DNA of 64,000 bases from an uncultured Pseudoteredinibacter sp. (GTDB lineage Bacteria; Pseudomonadota; Gammaproteobacteria; Pseudomonadales; Cellvibrionaceae). Positions 1 to 8,807 of this stretch are shown piece after piece. Made by a program: the position numbers and the translations under genes. The notes beneath the pieces are model-generated. The model was not told the DNA's origin, ran no database searches, and saw nothing but the letters and a program-made list of their open reading frames with translations. The stretch spans positions 124,001 to 188,000 of the forward strand of contig NZ_CANMYE010000003.1 in the NCBI RefSeq assembly GCF_947502065.1, in the 5' to 3' direction. Every line of letters starts with the position of its first letter. The first letter of the stretch is position 1.

Positions 1-475
1 CGTCAACAAAAGACGGTTCGTTGTGAATAAACTGCTCTGACACTGCACTGTGTTCAGGCAACGCCGCTTTACTTAAGCCAGATTCTTGTTCAAGAGCGGC
101 CAGACTGGCCAGTAAGCTTTGCTGCTGGGCCTGCAGTTCTCTTAGATCCTTTGCCACCACCGTGTCGGGTGTTTCAGAGACAACCGATTGCTGCTCATGG
201 CCATATTCTTCAACGGGCTGTTCGGCTTGGGCAAACTGACTAGGCTCAACTAGATTTAGGCGTGGGCCGCCGTCAGCCTCTAAAGACTTGATTCTGCGAC
301 CCAGGCCAATATTACTCGCATTGATAGATTTAAGCTCTTGTCGAGCATGCTGCAAATCCTGAAGCTGTCTTTGAATTTGACGGTTTTGACGCCAATAGCT
401 GACGCACAGAAGGAATACTCCCAATGCTAAGCCAATACCTATATAGACGGTAGGATGCAACATTGCTGCGAACAT
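1..475 (-). CDS. DUF2802 family protein, 3' end outside window
   Basis: The reading frame opens with ATG at 475 and stays open to the window edge, giving 158 residues. The start reads MFAAMLHPTVYIGIGLALG: a single N-terminal membrane segment (about residues 8-26) followed by a basic, Gln-rich, probably coiled-coil stretch and an acidic Gln/Glu-rich tail. In Pseudomonas-type che clusters a DUF2802 membrane protein of this build lies immediately after cheW, which is the position here, 43 bases beyond the cheW stop. Its function is not established; the placement suggests a link to chemotaxis or flagellar function. The C-terminal end lies beyond base 1. Confidence 0.72.
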   Translation of the reverse strand, partial: MFAAMLHPTVYIGIGLALGVFLLCVSYWRQNRQIQRQLQDLQHARQELKSINASNIGLGRRIKSLEADGGPRLNLVEPSQFAQAEQPVEEYGHEQQSVVSETPDTVVAKDLRELQAQQQSLLASLAALEQESGLSKAALPEHSAVSEQFIHNEPSFVD

Positions 476-518
476 ATTAAATGCCTCATTGCTAGCGGTG
501 TCGAGTATGGCGCCGGGC

Positions 519-1016
519 CTATACCGCCACCTCTTCATTGTTGAGTTCTGCCCACTCTTCCTCAGTAAGCAACTTATCTAGATCAACCAAAATGAGTAGC
601 TCGTCATTTTTATGACAAACCCCCTGAATGTACTTGGAACTTTCATCGTTACCGACATTCGGAGTTATCTCGATTTCGGATTGGCGCAGATAAACTACCT
701 CGGCTACCGAATCCACCAAAATACCCACTACGTGACCATCGGCTTCAACAATCACAATACGTGTATTGTCGGTAATATCGGTAGATTCAAGATTAAAACG
801 CTCACGGGTATCAATAACGGTGACGACGTTACCGCGCAAATTGATAATCCCTAAAACATACTCAGCAGCTCCAGGAACAGGCGCTATTTCAGTATAGCGC
901 AGCACTTCCTGCACCTGCATAACGTTGATTCCATATACCTCACCGGCGAGCTTAAAGGTCACCCATTGCAAGGTAGGATCATCATTTACATTCTCATCAA
1001 TGGCATTGGCCGACAT
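519..1016 (-). CDS. cheW: CheW chemotaxis coupling protein
   Basis: A 165-residue CheW couples methyl-accepting receptors to CheA in cytoplasmic arrays. The single CheW domain fills nearly the whole protein: it opens at about residue 16 (LQWVTFKLAGEVYGI), contains the family's VLGIINLRG segment and ends with ILVDLDKLL. An upstream in-frame ATG at 1067 exists, but the ATG at 1016 is preceded by GAGGGAG at proper spacing and matches the usual start. In Pseudomonas and Vibrio a second CheW-like gene (parP) lies between the ParA-family gene and cheW; here that space is a 193-base gap with a terminator-like hairpin, so cheW may have its own promoter. Confidence 0.95.
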   Translation of the reverse strand: MSANAIDENVNDDPTLQWVTFKLAGEVYGINVMQVQEVLRYTEIAPVPGAAEYVLGIINLRGNVVTVIDTRERFNLESTDITDNTRIVIVEADGHVVGILVDSVAEVVYLRQSEIEITPNVGNDESSKYIQGVCHKNDELLILVDLDKLLTEEEWAELNNEEVAV

Positions 1017-1142
1017 AATTTCGACTCCCTCAATACGATTTTTAACCACTATGGGCCTGACAGGCATTATTTCGCGTCAAAAAATTCACGCACCTGTTTT
1101 TAAATATAGTCGTTTGCAGGTTCTGTGCCAGGAGTAAACTGT

Positions 1143-1189
1143 AAAAAGTACACCCCTTGGTCGGAACATTAAACGACCACCCAAGGGGG
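1143..1189 (-). terminator. Terminator-like hairpin between parC and cheW
   Basis: Read on the minus strand, a CCCCTTG/CAAGGGG stem continues with GTCG/CGAC after a small bulge and is followed by TACTTTTTAC. It lies just beyond the parC stop and would separate parC from cheW. The stem is imperfect, so the call is moderate. Confidence 0.5.
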
Positions 1190-1209
1190 TTATCGGCGGG
1201 AACTCAGAT

Positions 1210-2064
1210 TTATACAGCCTCAGCCCAATAAGCTTTTGTGGCATTATCAGCGCTAGCGTACAACTCATCCTCACTACTCACGCTACGCTGACTAGAAATA
1301 CGCTGTTCTAGGTAGCGAAACAGAGCACCGTAAGCCTGCACACCTTTGGCCGCAGGTTGATACAAATTGGCTGGCACGCCCAAACGACTCGCGTCTCGAA
1401 GCTTAGTATCAATAGGGATATGGCCAGGCCAAAGATCAACAGGAAACTCATTGCGTAGAGACCTTACCGTTTGTTGGCAGGCTTGGGTGCGACGATCCAC
1501 CATGGTTGGCACCACTACCCTATCAATTACGGTATCAAGCGAATGCTGCACCATATCAACGGTCTGCTGCATTCGAGCGAAGCCTTGTAATGATAGAAAC
1601 TCGGCCTGCACAGGTATAATCAATCGCGTACTTGCTACCAATGCATTGATCATCAATACGCCTAAAGCTGGTGGGCAATCGATCAACACCAGATCAAAGT
1701 CCTCTTCTAGTAAACTGAGAACCTGGCCTAAAATCAAACCAAAGCCACGTTTGTTCTGCGACGTTCGCTCCAAAGTAATCAAGCTGGGGGAAGATGGCAG
1801 TAAGCTCAAGCCCTCATAGGGAAGCTCAACCACAATATCTTTGATTAGCTCTCGGCTAATCGGCCCTTCATGATTCATTAACTCCGCCGATGACTGCCGA
1901 AGCGATTGGGGTTTAAGCCCAAAATAGCAACTCATTGAGCCCTGTGCATCTAAGTCCACCAGCAATACGCGTTTTCCCGCCTGAGCGGCATAGCCGCCCA
2001 AAGTTACTGCACTGGTTGTTTTTCCTACGCCACCTTTTTGGTTGGCCACGGTCCAAACTTGCAT
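1210..2064 (-). CDS. parC: ParA-family ATPase of the chemotaxis cluster (ParC/Soj-like)
   Basis: A 284-residue ParA/MinD-type ATPase. The deviant Walker A is at residues 9-17 (QKGGVGKTT), followed by VLLVDLDAQGS (about 34-44) and the Walker B-type LVLIDCPPALG (about 125-135). In Vibrio and Pseudomonas the ParA homologue encoded between motD and cheW (ParC) positions chemotaxis arrays at the old pole and ensures their inheritance. ATG at 2064 is preceded by AGAGGA. The normal partner gene, parP, is not found downstream, so how this ATPase contacts CheA here is open. The 245-base gap before motD contains no other gene. Confidence 0.9.
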   Translation of the reverse strand: MQVWTVANQKGGVGKTTSAVTLGGYAAQAGKRVLLVDLDAQGSMSCYFGLKPQSLRQSSAELMNHEGPISRELIKDIVVELPYEGLSLLPSSPSLITLERTSQNKRGFGLILGQVLSLLEEDFDLVLIDCPPALGVLMINALVASTRLIIPVQAEFLSLQGFARMQQTVDMVQHSLDTVIDRVVVPTMVDRRTQACQQTVRSLRNEFPVDLWPGHIPIDTKLRDASRLGVPANLYQPAAKGVQAYGALFRYLEQRISSQRSVSSEDELYASADNATKAYWAEAV

Positions 2065-2309
2065 GATTGAATCCTCTCATTGCCACGACGGTAATGACTT
2101 GCCGCCTGCATTTCACCCTATAGGCCAAAGCTTGCCCTTTGACCACCTATTAACCACCTAACACCCTATTCGGGAAATACGTCGTGGATTACCTAGGCAT
2201 AAGAGCAAGGGCTGTACCAATGTTTTAAATTCGAGTGAATGTGAAGACAGATGGTTGATTAGGGACGGGGCAACAATGTAGAGCGATGGCTCAAGGGCAA
2301 AAATACAAT

Positions 2310-3299
2310 TTATTGAACGTCGTCATTGCTATAAAGAATGCCCTCTTCGGTAGATTGTGGCTGAAGAATCAGAGGCGGCAAATTTTGCTCCTGCGCTTGT
2401 GCGGCCGCTTCAGCTTCGAGTTCCCTCAATAATCGTTGCTCAGCCATTTGCCTAATCTCGGCGATCGCCGATGCACGGCTTGCCGCTCTATTGAGCTCAC
2501 TTTGGCTTAAGAAAGTTTTTCCATCTTGACTGGCCATCTCCATGGCTGTGCGAGCATTAACGGTAATTCTTTGGGGGGGGCGACGCGAAATCATCAGTAC
2601 AACGCGTCTATTTTGCTGTCGCCCTTCAACAGTATTATTATCCGCGATCGGCTGGAACTCTCCATAGCCGACCGCCGATAGACGCTGTGGTCGCACACCG
2701 TAGCTGATCATTAATTTTACAATTGCAGCAGCACGAGCTGAGGATAACTCCCAATTACTTTCATAACGAGAAGAGCTAATCGCTTGATTATCTGTATAAC
2801 CTTCTACTTGAATTTGGTTTTCATAGCCACGCAACTTCATCGATAGCTGTTCAAACAGTGATTTTGCCGCATCAGACGGATTGGCACTTGCGCTGGCAAA
2901 CAATACGTTCGAATTCAGTTTTAACTCTAACCACAGTTCATTGCTGTCCAACTCTATAAGTTCATCATTGATTAAGTCCGCGAATTCGCTGTTCAGCTCA
3001 CTTTCCATTTGGCTTAAATCGGCCACTAAAGAAGGGCTAGTACTTGCTGGGTTCGAGGCTATATTTTCACTGGCGACAATTGATTCGCCTGCAGACTCTA
3101 ATGCTATTGGATCGGGATTACGTGGAGGTGAGGTAAATATCGCATTTAGGCTGGTCGATAGTTCTTTATACTTCGCTTCGTTAAGCTGTGAAATAGAATA
3201 CATCACAACAAAAAATGCAAATAACAAAGTGATAAAGTCCGCGTAGGAAACCATCCAACGCTCGTGTTTTACTTCGATACCCACTTGCCTGCGTCGCAT
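2310..3299 (-). CDS. motD: Flagellar stator protein MotD (MotB family)
   Basis: A 329-residue MotB-type stator subunit that anchors the motor to peptidoglycan. The N-terminal single membrane helix begins WMVSYADFITLLFAFFVV; Asp21 in YADF is the proton-carrying residue of the family. An OmpA-like peptidoglycan-binding domain follows at about residues 145-245, with VEGYTDNQ, SSARAAAIVKLM and GRQQNRRVVLMI as landmarks. It lies 20 bases after motC, forming a MotCD pair as in Pseudomonas, where MotAB and MotCD both serve one polar flagellum. The C-terminal 80 residues are Ala/Glu/Gln-rich and probably helical. Confidence 0.95.
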   Translation of the reverse strand: MRRRQVGIEVKHERWMVSYADFITLLFAFFVVMYSISQLNEAKYKELSTSLNAIFTSPPRNPDPIALESAGESIVASENIASNPASTSPSLVADLSQMESELNSEFADLINDELIELDSNELWLELKLNSNVLFASASANPSDAAKSLFEQLSMKLRGYENQIQVEGYTDNQAISSSRYESNWELSSARAAAIVKLMISYGVRPQRLSAVGYGEFQPIADNNTVEGRQQNRRVVLMISRRPPQRITVNARTAMEMASQDGKTFLSQSELNRAASRASAIAEIRQMAEQRLLRELEAEAAAQAQEQNLPPLILQPQSTEEGILYSNDDVQ

Positions 3300-3319
3300 A
3301 TCAACACCTATACGCGCTT

Positions 3320-4066
3320 TTAATTGCGCGGCAAAAATCCTTGCAGTTTAAGCTCGATACTACGAGGGTTTTCACCCTCGGCAATGGCGACAATACCTTC
3401 GATAATCAACTCTTTAAAAAGGGAGTCGGCATTAACCGACTGCTTAAGCTTACTTGCTATAGGTAATAGAAACAGATTAGCAAAGGCTACCCCATAGATG
3501 GTAGCCACAAAAGCAACCGCAATCCCTGGGCCCAACTGATTTGGGTCAGACAGGTTTTGCATTACATGGATCAAGCCGATAACCGCACCAATAATACCTA
3601 TCGTTGGTGCATAGCCACCCATTGACTCATAAAATCCTGCGGCATTTTGATCACGCTGCTCTTGCGCAATCAGGTCTATTTCTAAAGTTTGTCGTATCGA
3701 TTGGGTATTACTGCCATCGATGAGCAGTAGCAAAGCTTTACGGGCAAATCGATTCTTTTCTTTATCGGCCAGCGGCTCTAAACCTAGCAAACCATCGCGC
3801 CTAGCCACTACGGCCCAATTAACAACCTGCTTAATACCACTATCAAACTCCGGGGAGTCGGCTATAAAAATTCTTTTACCTAGGCGAATTGCGCGCTTGA
3901 GGTTATCTTGGGGGGTCTGTAATACGGCGGCGCCTATGGTACCACCCAACACAATCAAGGCGGCAGGGCCATTGAGCAATGACTGAAGGCTACCGCCTTC
4001 AAGAAAGTTCCCTCCGAGCAATGCTGCCGTACCTATGGCAAGCCCGATGAGAGTCAATAAATCCAT
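3320..4066 (-). CDS. motC: Flagellar stator protein MotC (MotA family)
   Basis: A 248-residue MotA-type protein forming the ion channel with MotD. It starts MDLLTLIGLAIGTAALLGG, with membrane helices at about residues 3-20 and 30-50 and a second pair in the C-terminal half (GGYAPTIGIIGAVIGLIHVM and IAVAFVATIYGVAFANLFLL), the usual four-helix layout. The charged cytoplasmic loop between them (about 70-140) contacts FliG. Its ATG overlaps the cheB stop as TAATG, so translation is probably coupled with cheB. Confidence 0.95.
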   Translation of the reverse strand: MDLLTLIGLAIGTAALLGGNFLEGGSLQSLLNGPAALIVLGGTIGAAVLQTPQDNLKRAIRLGKRIFIADSPEFDSGIKQVVNWAVVARRDGLLGLEPLADKEKNRFARKALLLLIDGSNTQSIRQTLEIDLIAQEQRDQNAAGFYESMGGYAPTIGIIGAVIGLIHVMQNLSDPNQLGPGIAVAFVATIYGVAFANLFLLPIASKLKQSVNADSLFKELIIEGIVAIAEGENPRSIELKLQGFLPRN

Positions 4067-5121
4067 TAGCTAACCTCTGATAACTGCGAAGCAAACTGAT
4101 GCAATGGTAATACGTGGTCACTCAAGTTTGCCCTAGCAACTGCCATCGGCATACCATAAATTACAGAGCTAGCTTCGTCTTGGCTCCATATAATGCCGCC
4201 GCGATTTTTAATCGCCCTAGCACCTTCGCAACCATCGCTCCCCATGCCTGTGAGCACAACACCAAAAGATCGGCTAGCAAATGCCTCTGAAGCCGAAGTA
4301 AAGGTTAAATCTACCGATGGTTTGTAACTGATCGAAGCATCGCCATCGATCACATCCAACTTAAGTGGGTTTGATTTATTAAACAACAGCTGTTTGCCAC
4401 CTGGGGCAAGATACGCTGTGCCAGGCTCCATATTTTCGCCGTGCTCAGCATGGCGAACTTTGATCTGGCACTCCCTATCCAGTCGCTCAGCGAATGCCAT
4501 CGTGAAATTAGCTGGCATATGTTGTACTAAAACAATGGGAATAGAAAAATCTGCGGGCAAAGCTGACAACACTTCTGTCAACGCTACCGGGCCACCGGTC
4601 GAGGCACCAATAACTATAACTGCAGGCTTTTGCGCTGGGGCATGACTCGTTAAAGTCTTTTTAAAAGCACTATCCGACGTACTAAAGCCTGTCGCTGGAG
4701 CTGCACTTGCAACGGCGGTATCGCCACGCATTGCCACTGCCAAAATGCGATCTTGCAATGTAGTACTCAATTTCTTTGAATCGCGGGAAAACTCAGCAAA
4801 GTTCTTCGCCATAAAATCAACAGCACCAGCCGATAAGGCATCCAGTGTAACCTGGGCTCCCTCATAGGTTAGAGAAGAAAACATGATAATGGGAATGGGA
4901 TTATTCGCCATAATTTCACGTACCGCTGTGACGCCGTCCATTTCAGGCATCTCGTAGTCCATGGTTATGACATCCGGTTTTAATTCAGCGGCTTTTGCTA
5001 CTGCCTCTTTACCGTCATTAGCCACAGCCACAACTTCAATATCGGAGTGAGAACCGATCATTTCCTTCAAACGGTTTTGAAAAAACAAAGAGTCGTCGAC
5101 AATTAGTACTTTAACGGACAT
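4066..5121 (-). CDS. cheB: Chemotaxis response regulator / protein-glutamate methylesterase CheB
   Basis: A 351-residue CheB. The receiver domain (about residues 3-110) has the acidic pair in VLIVDDS and phospho-acceptor Asp55 in TMDYEMPEMDG. The C-terminal methylesterase domain shows the catalytic triad motifs: Ser in VIGASTGGP, His in VQHMPANFT and Asp in LTGMGSDG. CheB demethylates receptors for adaptation and can deamidate receptor glutamines. The frame is open upstream to 5175, but the ATG at 5121 follows AGAGGAAGGG and gives the standard N terminus. No cheR lies in this window. A hairpin terminator lies upstream, between cheA and cheB. Confidence 0.95.
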   Translation of the reverse strand: MSVKVLIVDDSLFFQNRLKEMIGSHSDIEVVAVANDGKEAVAKAAELKPDVITMDYEMPEMDGVTAVREIMANNPIPIIMFSSLTYEGAQVTLDALSAGAVDFMAKNFAEFSRDSKKLSTTLQDRILAVAMRGDTAVASAAPATGFSTSDSAFKKTLTSHAPAQKPAVIVIGASTGGPVALTEVLSALPADFSIPIVLVQHMPANFTMAFAERLDRECQIKVRHAEHGENMEPGTAYLAPGGKQLLFNKSNPLKLDVIDGDASISYKPSVDLTFTSASEAFASRSFGVVLTGMGSDGCEGARAIKNRGGIIWSQDEASSVIYGMPMAVARANLSDHVLPLHQFASQLSEVS

Positions 5122-5240
5122 TACGCCCTTCCTCTTATAGCAGACCCAATCAATCCAAGTAGCAACTGCTAGCAAAGCACTTAAACGCCTTGAACAGCTG
5201 TTGGCAGAGGCAGACTTGGCTCTCTATATCATTCGACAGA

Positions 5241-5267
5241 AAAATAATTGCCAGCGAGACTGGCAAT
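5241..5267 (-). terminator. Rho-independent terminator after cheA
   Basis: On the minus strand ATTGCCAG pairs with CTGGCAAT across a 5-base loop (8-bp perfect stem), followed by TATTTTTC. It starts 7 bases past the cheA stop and would end or attenuate cheYZA transcripts before cheB. Confidence 0.65.
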
Positions 5268-5273
5268 CATTTT

Positions 5274-7400
5274 TTAGGCATAGCGTTTCAACATGGCTGG
5301 CACATCTAGGATAAGCGCCATGGTGCCATCACCGGTAATAGTTGCACCGGCCATTCCTGGTGTTCCTTGTAGCATCTGACCAAGTGGTTTAATAACCACC
5401 TCTTCCTGGCCAATCAATCGATCCACAACAAATCCCACTCTATCGGTGCCCACACTGACAATAACGACATGGGATTCAGCTAAAGGATCAACCTCATCTT
5501 CAACTAGCCACTTTTTCAGGTAAAACAGCGGTACCGCTTTATCACGAATGGTGACGCATTCTTGCGAATCCACAATATTGGTTTTGGTTAAATCCATCTG
5601 GAAGATTTCATTAACACTCATTAATGGCAGAGCAAAGGTCTGATCACCAAGCATAACCATTAAGGTAGGCATGATCGCCAAGGTTAGCGGAACCTTAATA
5701 ACTAAGCTGGTGCCTTCACCTAGGCGTGACTTAATATCTACCGAGCCATTAAGCTGGGAGATCTTGGTTTTAACCACGTCCATGCCCACCCCTCGACCAG
5801 ATACATCTGAGATCTCTACCTTGGTAGAAAAACCTGGTGCAAAGATGAGATTAAATGCTTCTTCATCTGTTAATCGCGCAGCGGAATCTTCATCATAAAG
5901 CCCTTTTTCGACTGCTTTTTTGCGCAATGCATCTGGATCCATACCGCCACCATCATCAGTGATGGACAATAGGATATGGTCACCTTCTTGTTCCGCAGCC
6001 AGTGTCACAGTACCCACTCGGCTTTTTCCTGAGGCTTCACGTTTATCAGGTGATTCGATGCCGTGATCGACTGCATTTCGAACCAAGTGAACCAGTGGAT
6101 CAGCCAAGGCCTCAACTAGATTTTTATCTAAGTCAGTATCTTCACCAACCAGTTCTAGTTTGATTTCTTTGCCTAAGTTTCTAGCCAAATCTCGCACTAC
6201 GCGAGGGAATCGACCGAAGACTTTCTTAATGGGCTGCATGCGCGTCTTCATCACCGAAGATTGCAAATCTGCAGTTACTACATCTAGGTTAGCGACAGCT
6301 TTAGACAAGGCTTCATCTTGAGACTTTCCGCCAATTCGAACCAGCCGATTGCGAACTAAAACCAGCTCGCCCACCATATTCATGATTTCATCTAAACGCT
6401 GAGTATCAACTCGAACTGAAGCCTCACCCGAAGCGGGTGCATTTTGACCAGAATTGGCTTTCTTAGCGTTAGCGATATTAGTCACATTGGCTTTGGCAGC
6501 TGGTTTGGCGGCTTCTTTCGGCTCAGGCTTTTTAGGGCTTGCCTTGGCCGGTTCAATCTTGCTCACCTTCGGCTCGGGCGCAGCGGCTTTCGCTTCGGTT
6601 TGCGCGGTTGGGCCTTGCCCCTTACCATGCAAATCATCCAATAATGCATCAAACTCAGCGTCTGATATTTCATCGCCGCTTTTGTTCGTTGCTACGGCGG
6701 CTTTGGATTCAGCAGCTGGGGCTGAAGCTGCAGCAGCCGGCTGAGGTGCGGCACCATGCAAACCATCCAGCAGAGCTTCAAATTCAGCATCGGTAATTTC
6801 TGGATTATCAGAATTGATTATCTCATCGACATTACCGCCAGCGTCAGGTTTGGCTTTAGCGCCATCCAACTCATCGAGTAAAGCATCGAATTCCGCCTCG
6901 GTAATTTCATCACCAGCAGCCGCTACCGGCTCTTGCACAACAGGCTCTGGGCTTTCAACGGCTGTCGGCGCAGCCTCTGCTGGCGCTTCAGCTGCACTTT
7001 CACCTTCAGCTTCAGGAGTGGCAAGTTTACCTAGTTCTTCTAACAGCTCAGGGCTAGCAGAACTTGGGGTTTGCCCCGCACTCAACTCGGCAAATTGCTG
7101 ATTGACCATATCCAGCGCTTGCAGCACCACATCCATTAATGCCGGTGACACTTTACGCTTTCCGTTGCGCAGAATATCAAACAGATTTTCAGTTACATGG
7201 CAGCACTCTACCATGGCATCAATCTGTAAGAACCCGGCCCCACCTTTTACGGTGTGAAAGCCACGGAAAATTGCATTTAGTAAATCTGTATCTTCAGGGC
7301 TATTTTCCAAATCAACTAATTGTTCAGAAAGTAGCTCTAAAATTTCACCAGCTTCTACAAGAAAATCCTGGAGTATTTCTTCGTCGTCCCCAAAGCTCAT
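5274..7400 (-). CDS. cheA: Chemotaxis histidine kinase CheA
   Basis: A 708-residue CheA that phosphorylates CheY and CheB in response to receptor state. HPt (P1) spans about residues 1-105 with phospho-accepting His49 in GFHTVKGGAGF. Residues 110-325 form a long Ala/Pro/Lys-rich low-complexity linker without a recognisable globular CheY-binding P2 domain; instead it carries three copies of an E-I-x-x-A-E-F-x-A-L-L-D-x-L motif (residues 163-180, 200-216, 242-259). P3 dimerisation follows (about 328-390), then the ATPase P4 with HLVRNAVDHGIE and DDGGGMD, and a CheW-like P5 (about 570-708). It lies 11 bases after cheZ. The linker motifs may be CheY-docking or array-localisation elements. Confidence 0.96.
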   Translation of the reverse strand: MSFGDDEEILQDFLVEAGEILELLSEQLVDLENSPEDTDLLNAIFRGFHTVKGGAGFLQIDAMVECCHVTENLFDILRNGKRKVSPALMDVVLQALDMVNQQFAELSAGQTPSSASPELLEELGKLATPEAEGESAAEAPAEAAPTAVESPEPVVQEPVAAAGDEITEAEFDALLDELDGAKAKPDAGGNVDEIINSDNPEITDAEFEALLDGLHGAAPQPAAAASAPAAESKAAVATNKSGDEISDAEFDALLDDLHGKGQGPTAQTEAKAAAPEPKVSKIEPAKASPKKPEPKEAAKPAAKANVTNIANAKKANSGQNAPASGEASVRVDTQRLDEIMNMVGELVLVRNRLVRIGGKSQDEALSKAVANLDVVTADLQSSVMKTRMQPIKKVFGRFPRVVRDLARNLGKEIKLELVGEDTDLDKNLVEALADPLVHLVRNAVDHGIESPDKREASGKSRVGTVTLAAEQEGDHILLSITDDGGGMDPDALRKKAVEKGLYDEDSAARLTDEEAFNLIFAPGFSTKVEISDVSGRGVGMDVVKTKISQLNGSVDIKSRLGEGTSLVIKVPLTLAIMPTLMVMLGDQTFALPLMSVNEIFQMDLTKTNIVDSQECVTIRDKAVPLFYLKKWLVEDEVDPLAESHVVIVSVGTDRVGFVVDRLIGQEEVVIKPLGQMLQGTPGMAGATITGDGTMALILDVPAMLKRYA
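6624..6914 (-). repeat. Three imperfect repeats in the CheA linker
   Basis: Three 17-18 residue units are encoded at 6861-6914 (GDEITEAEFDALLDELDG), 6753-6803 (PEITDAEFEALLDGLHG) and 6624-6677 (GDEISDAEFDALLDDLHG), separated by Ala/Pro/Lys-rich spacers of about 20 and 25 residues. Each predicts a short amphipathic acidic helix. The pattern resembles FliM residues 5-16 (LSQDEIDALLHG) and the CheZ C terminus (QDEVDDLLSSLGF) from this same window. Confidence 0.85.
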
Positions 7401-7410
7401 ATCTCACCTC

Positions 7411-8208
7411 TTAGAATCCAAGGCTGGACAGTAGGTCGTCAACTTCATCCTGACTACTAACAACACCATCTGTCTGCTCGGGATTGATCTGTGGTCCACT
7501 CAACTCTTCGCCTGCCTTCGCCTCAACTGCGGCTGGGGCATTTTCATCTGGAATAATTCCAGTGATATCTTCAACTTGAGAAGCTACCTTGATCAGCTCT
7601 ACCAAATCACTTTCCAAATCACTGATCAGTGCCATGACACGATTCAGCACTTGGCCAGTGAGATCCTGATACTCCTGTTCCATCATAATTCCCTGGAGGT
7701 TAGAATTAATCAGGTTCGCATCATCACTCATGCGACTCAGAAACATATCCATTCTGGGGTAAAGCTTATTAAATTCTTGCGCCGACATTTCTCGGCTTTT
7801 AATTCGCATCCAATCTGATCGTAATTCAGCAGCTTCTCGACCTAAGCGATCAGCCACCGGAGCGGTTGCTTCAACTCTATCCATGGTTTTATCGGCAGCT
7901 TGCTGAGTCATCTTAATGACATAATGCAAACGGTCCGAAGCATCCTGGATTTCAGTGCCCTCTAGAGGCGCCGGCTGATTATTAGACTGCTCATCAACAT
8001 GGAAATTTACGATGGCGTTATGTAGACCGCGTGTTAGGCGGCCCACTGATGTAAACAAGTGTCGATCACGCGCATCCATTAACGCATGTATCAATTGACC
8101 AGCTTCTTCCATCTGATCTGATTCCAGCTTTTCAATGAGCAGCTTCGCACACTCACGTAATTCGCAAGTAAAGCTGTCTGATTGGCCGGAAATGTATTGG
8201 GTATTCAT
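7411..8208 (-). CDS. cheZ: CheY-P phosphatase CheZ
   Basis: A 265-residue CheZ that removes phosphate from CheY-P. The long helical hairpin carries the catalytic segment EYQDLTGQVLNRVM, with Asp182 and Gln186 at the spacing of Escherichia coli Asp143/Gln147. After an acidic linker the protein ends in SSQDEVDDLLSSLGF, the C-terminal helix that binds CheY in characterised CheZ proteins. It is longer than E. coli CheZ (about 214 residues), as is usual in pseudomonads. It lies between cheY (22-base gap) and cheA (11-base gap), so the three are probably one transcription unit. Confidence 0.95.
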   Translation of the reverse strand: MNTQYISGQSDSFTCELRECAKLLIEKLESDQMEEAGQLIHALMDARDRHLFTSVGRLTRGLHNAIVNFHVDEQSNNQPAPLEGTEIQDASDRLHYVIKMTQQAADKTMDRVEATAPVADRLGREAAELRSDWMRIKSREMSAQEFNKLYPRMDMFLSRMSDDANLINSNLQGIMMEQEYQDLTGQVLNRVMALISDLESDLVELIKVASQVEDITGIIPDENAPAAVEAKAGEELSGPQINPEQTDGVVSSQDEVDDLLSSLGF

Positions 8209-8229
8209 AGACTGTCCTCAGCGTATTGC

Positions 8230-8604
8230 TTAGCCATTGACCCGTTCAAAGATCTTATCGATCTTTTCCTTAAGAACGGCCGCTGTGAAAGGTTTAACAA
8301 CATAACCGTTAACCCCTGCTTGTGCAGCTTCTACAATTTGCTCACGTTTGGCCTCTGCAGTAACCATAAGCACTGGCAAACTCTTAAGATTGTCATCAGC
8401 ACGTACAGCTTTCAGAAGATCAATGCCCGTCATACCCGGCATATTCCAGTCTGTAACCAAAAAGTCGATGCCCCCTGCTTTTAGCATTGGCAAGGCAGTC
8501 ATGCCATCATCAGCTTCTTGGGTATTGTTGAACCCCAAATCACGCAATAGGTTTTTGATAATCCGACGCATTGTTGAAAAGTCATCAACAATTAGGATTT
8601 TCAT
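8230..8604 (-). CDS. cheY: Chemotaxis response regulator CheY
   Basis: A single receiver domain of 124 residues from the ATG ([16 protein letters not shown]). Phospho-acceptor Asp52 lies in [10 protein letters not shown]; the conserved Thr/Lys motifs are MVTAEAK and YVVKPF. CheY-P binds FliM and FliN at the motor. Start choice is open: the ATG at 8604 has no good ribosome-binding site at normal spacing, whereas an in-frame TTG at 8616 is preceded by GGAGG five bases away and would add four residues. The 389-base upstream region holds a sigma-28-like promoter candidate. Confidence 0.95.
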   Translation of the reverse strand: MKILIVDDFSTMRRIIKNLLRDLGFNNTQEADDGMTALPMLKAGGIDFLVTDWNMPGMTGIDLLKAVRADDNLKSLPVLMVTAEAKREQIVEAAQAGVNGYVVKPFTAAVLKEKIDKIFERVNG

Positions 8605-8780
8605 ATCGGTATCCAATGTAGCCTCCAGGCAGCCCAAAAGCGGGCTCATCTAACGGTGAATATATATTTGATGATAGTTGGTAATTCTCGATCTGCGCAG
8701 TTGCGTCCGATATTTATACGAATTTATTACCTCGAGTTAAGATGCGGATATCTGCACAATCCACGCTCACTCAAATACTT

Positions 8781-8807
8781 ATATTGGTCGTATTTGGAAT
8801 TTCTTTA
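8781..8807 (-). promoter_or_regulatory. Candidate sigma-28 (FliA) promoter for cheY
   Basis: On the minus strand TAAA is followed after exactly 15 bases by ACCAATAT, against the TAAA-N15-GCCGATAA consensus: 4/4 at -35 and 5/8 at -10. It lies about 180 bases upstream of cheY and downstream of the fliA terminator, where a promoter for cheYZA is expected. Confidence 0.35.

Noticed and set aside
1913..2146. Minus-strand frame overlapping the parC start
   Set aside because: It lies out of frame over the ParC Walker A coding region and encodes no recognisable protein.
2084..2290. Sigma-54-like motif in the motD-parC gap
   Set aside because: GG-N10-GC occurs (AGGTGGT...GGGCA) but other consensus bases are missing.
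6454..7101. Overlapping plus-strand frames opposite the CheA linker
   Set aside because: They result from GC-rich Ala/Pro/Glu codons in the linker of CheA on the minus strand; no start signal or domain is seen.
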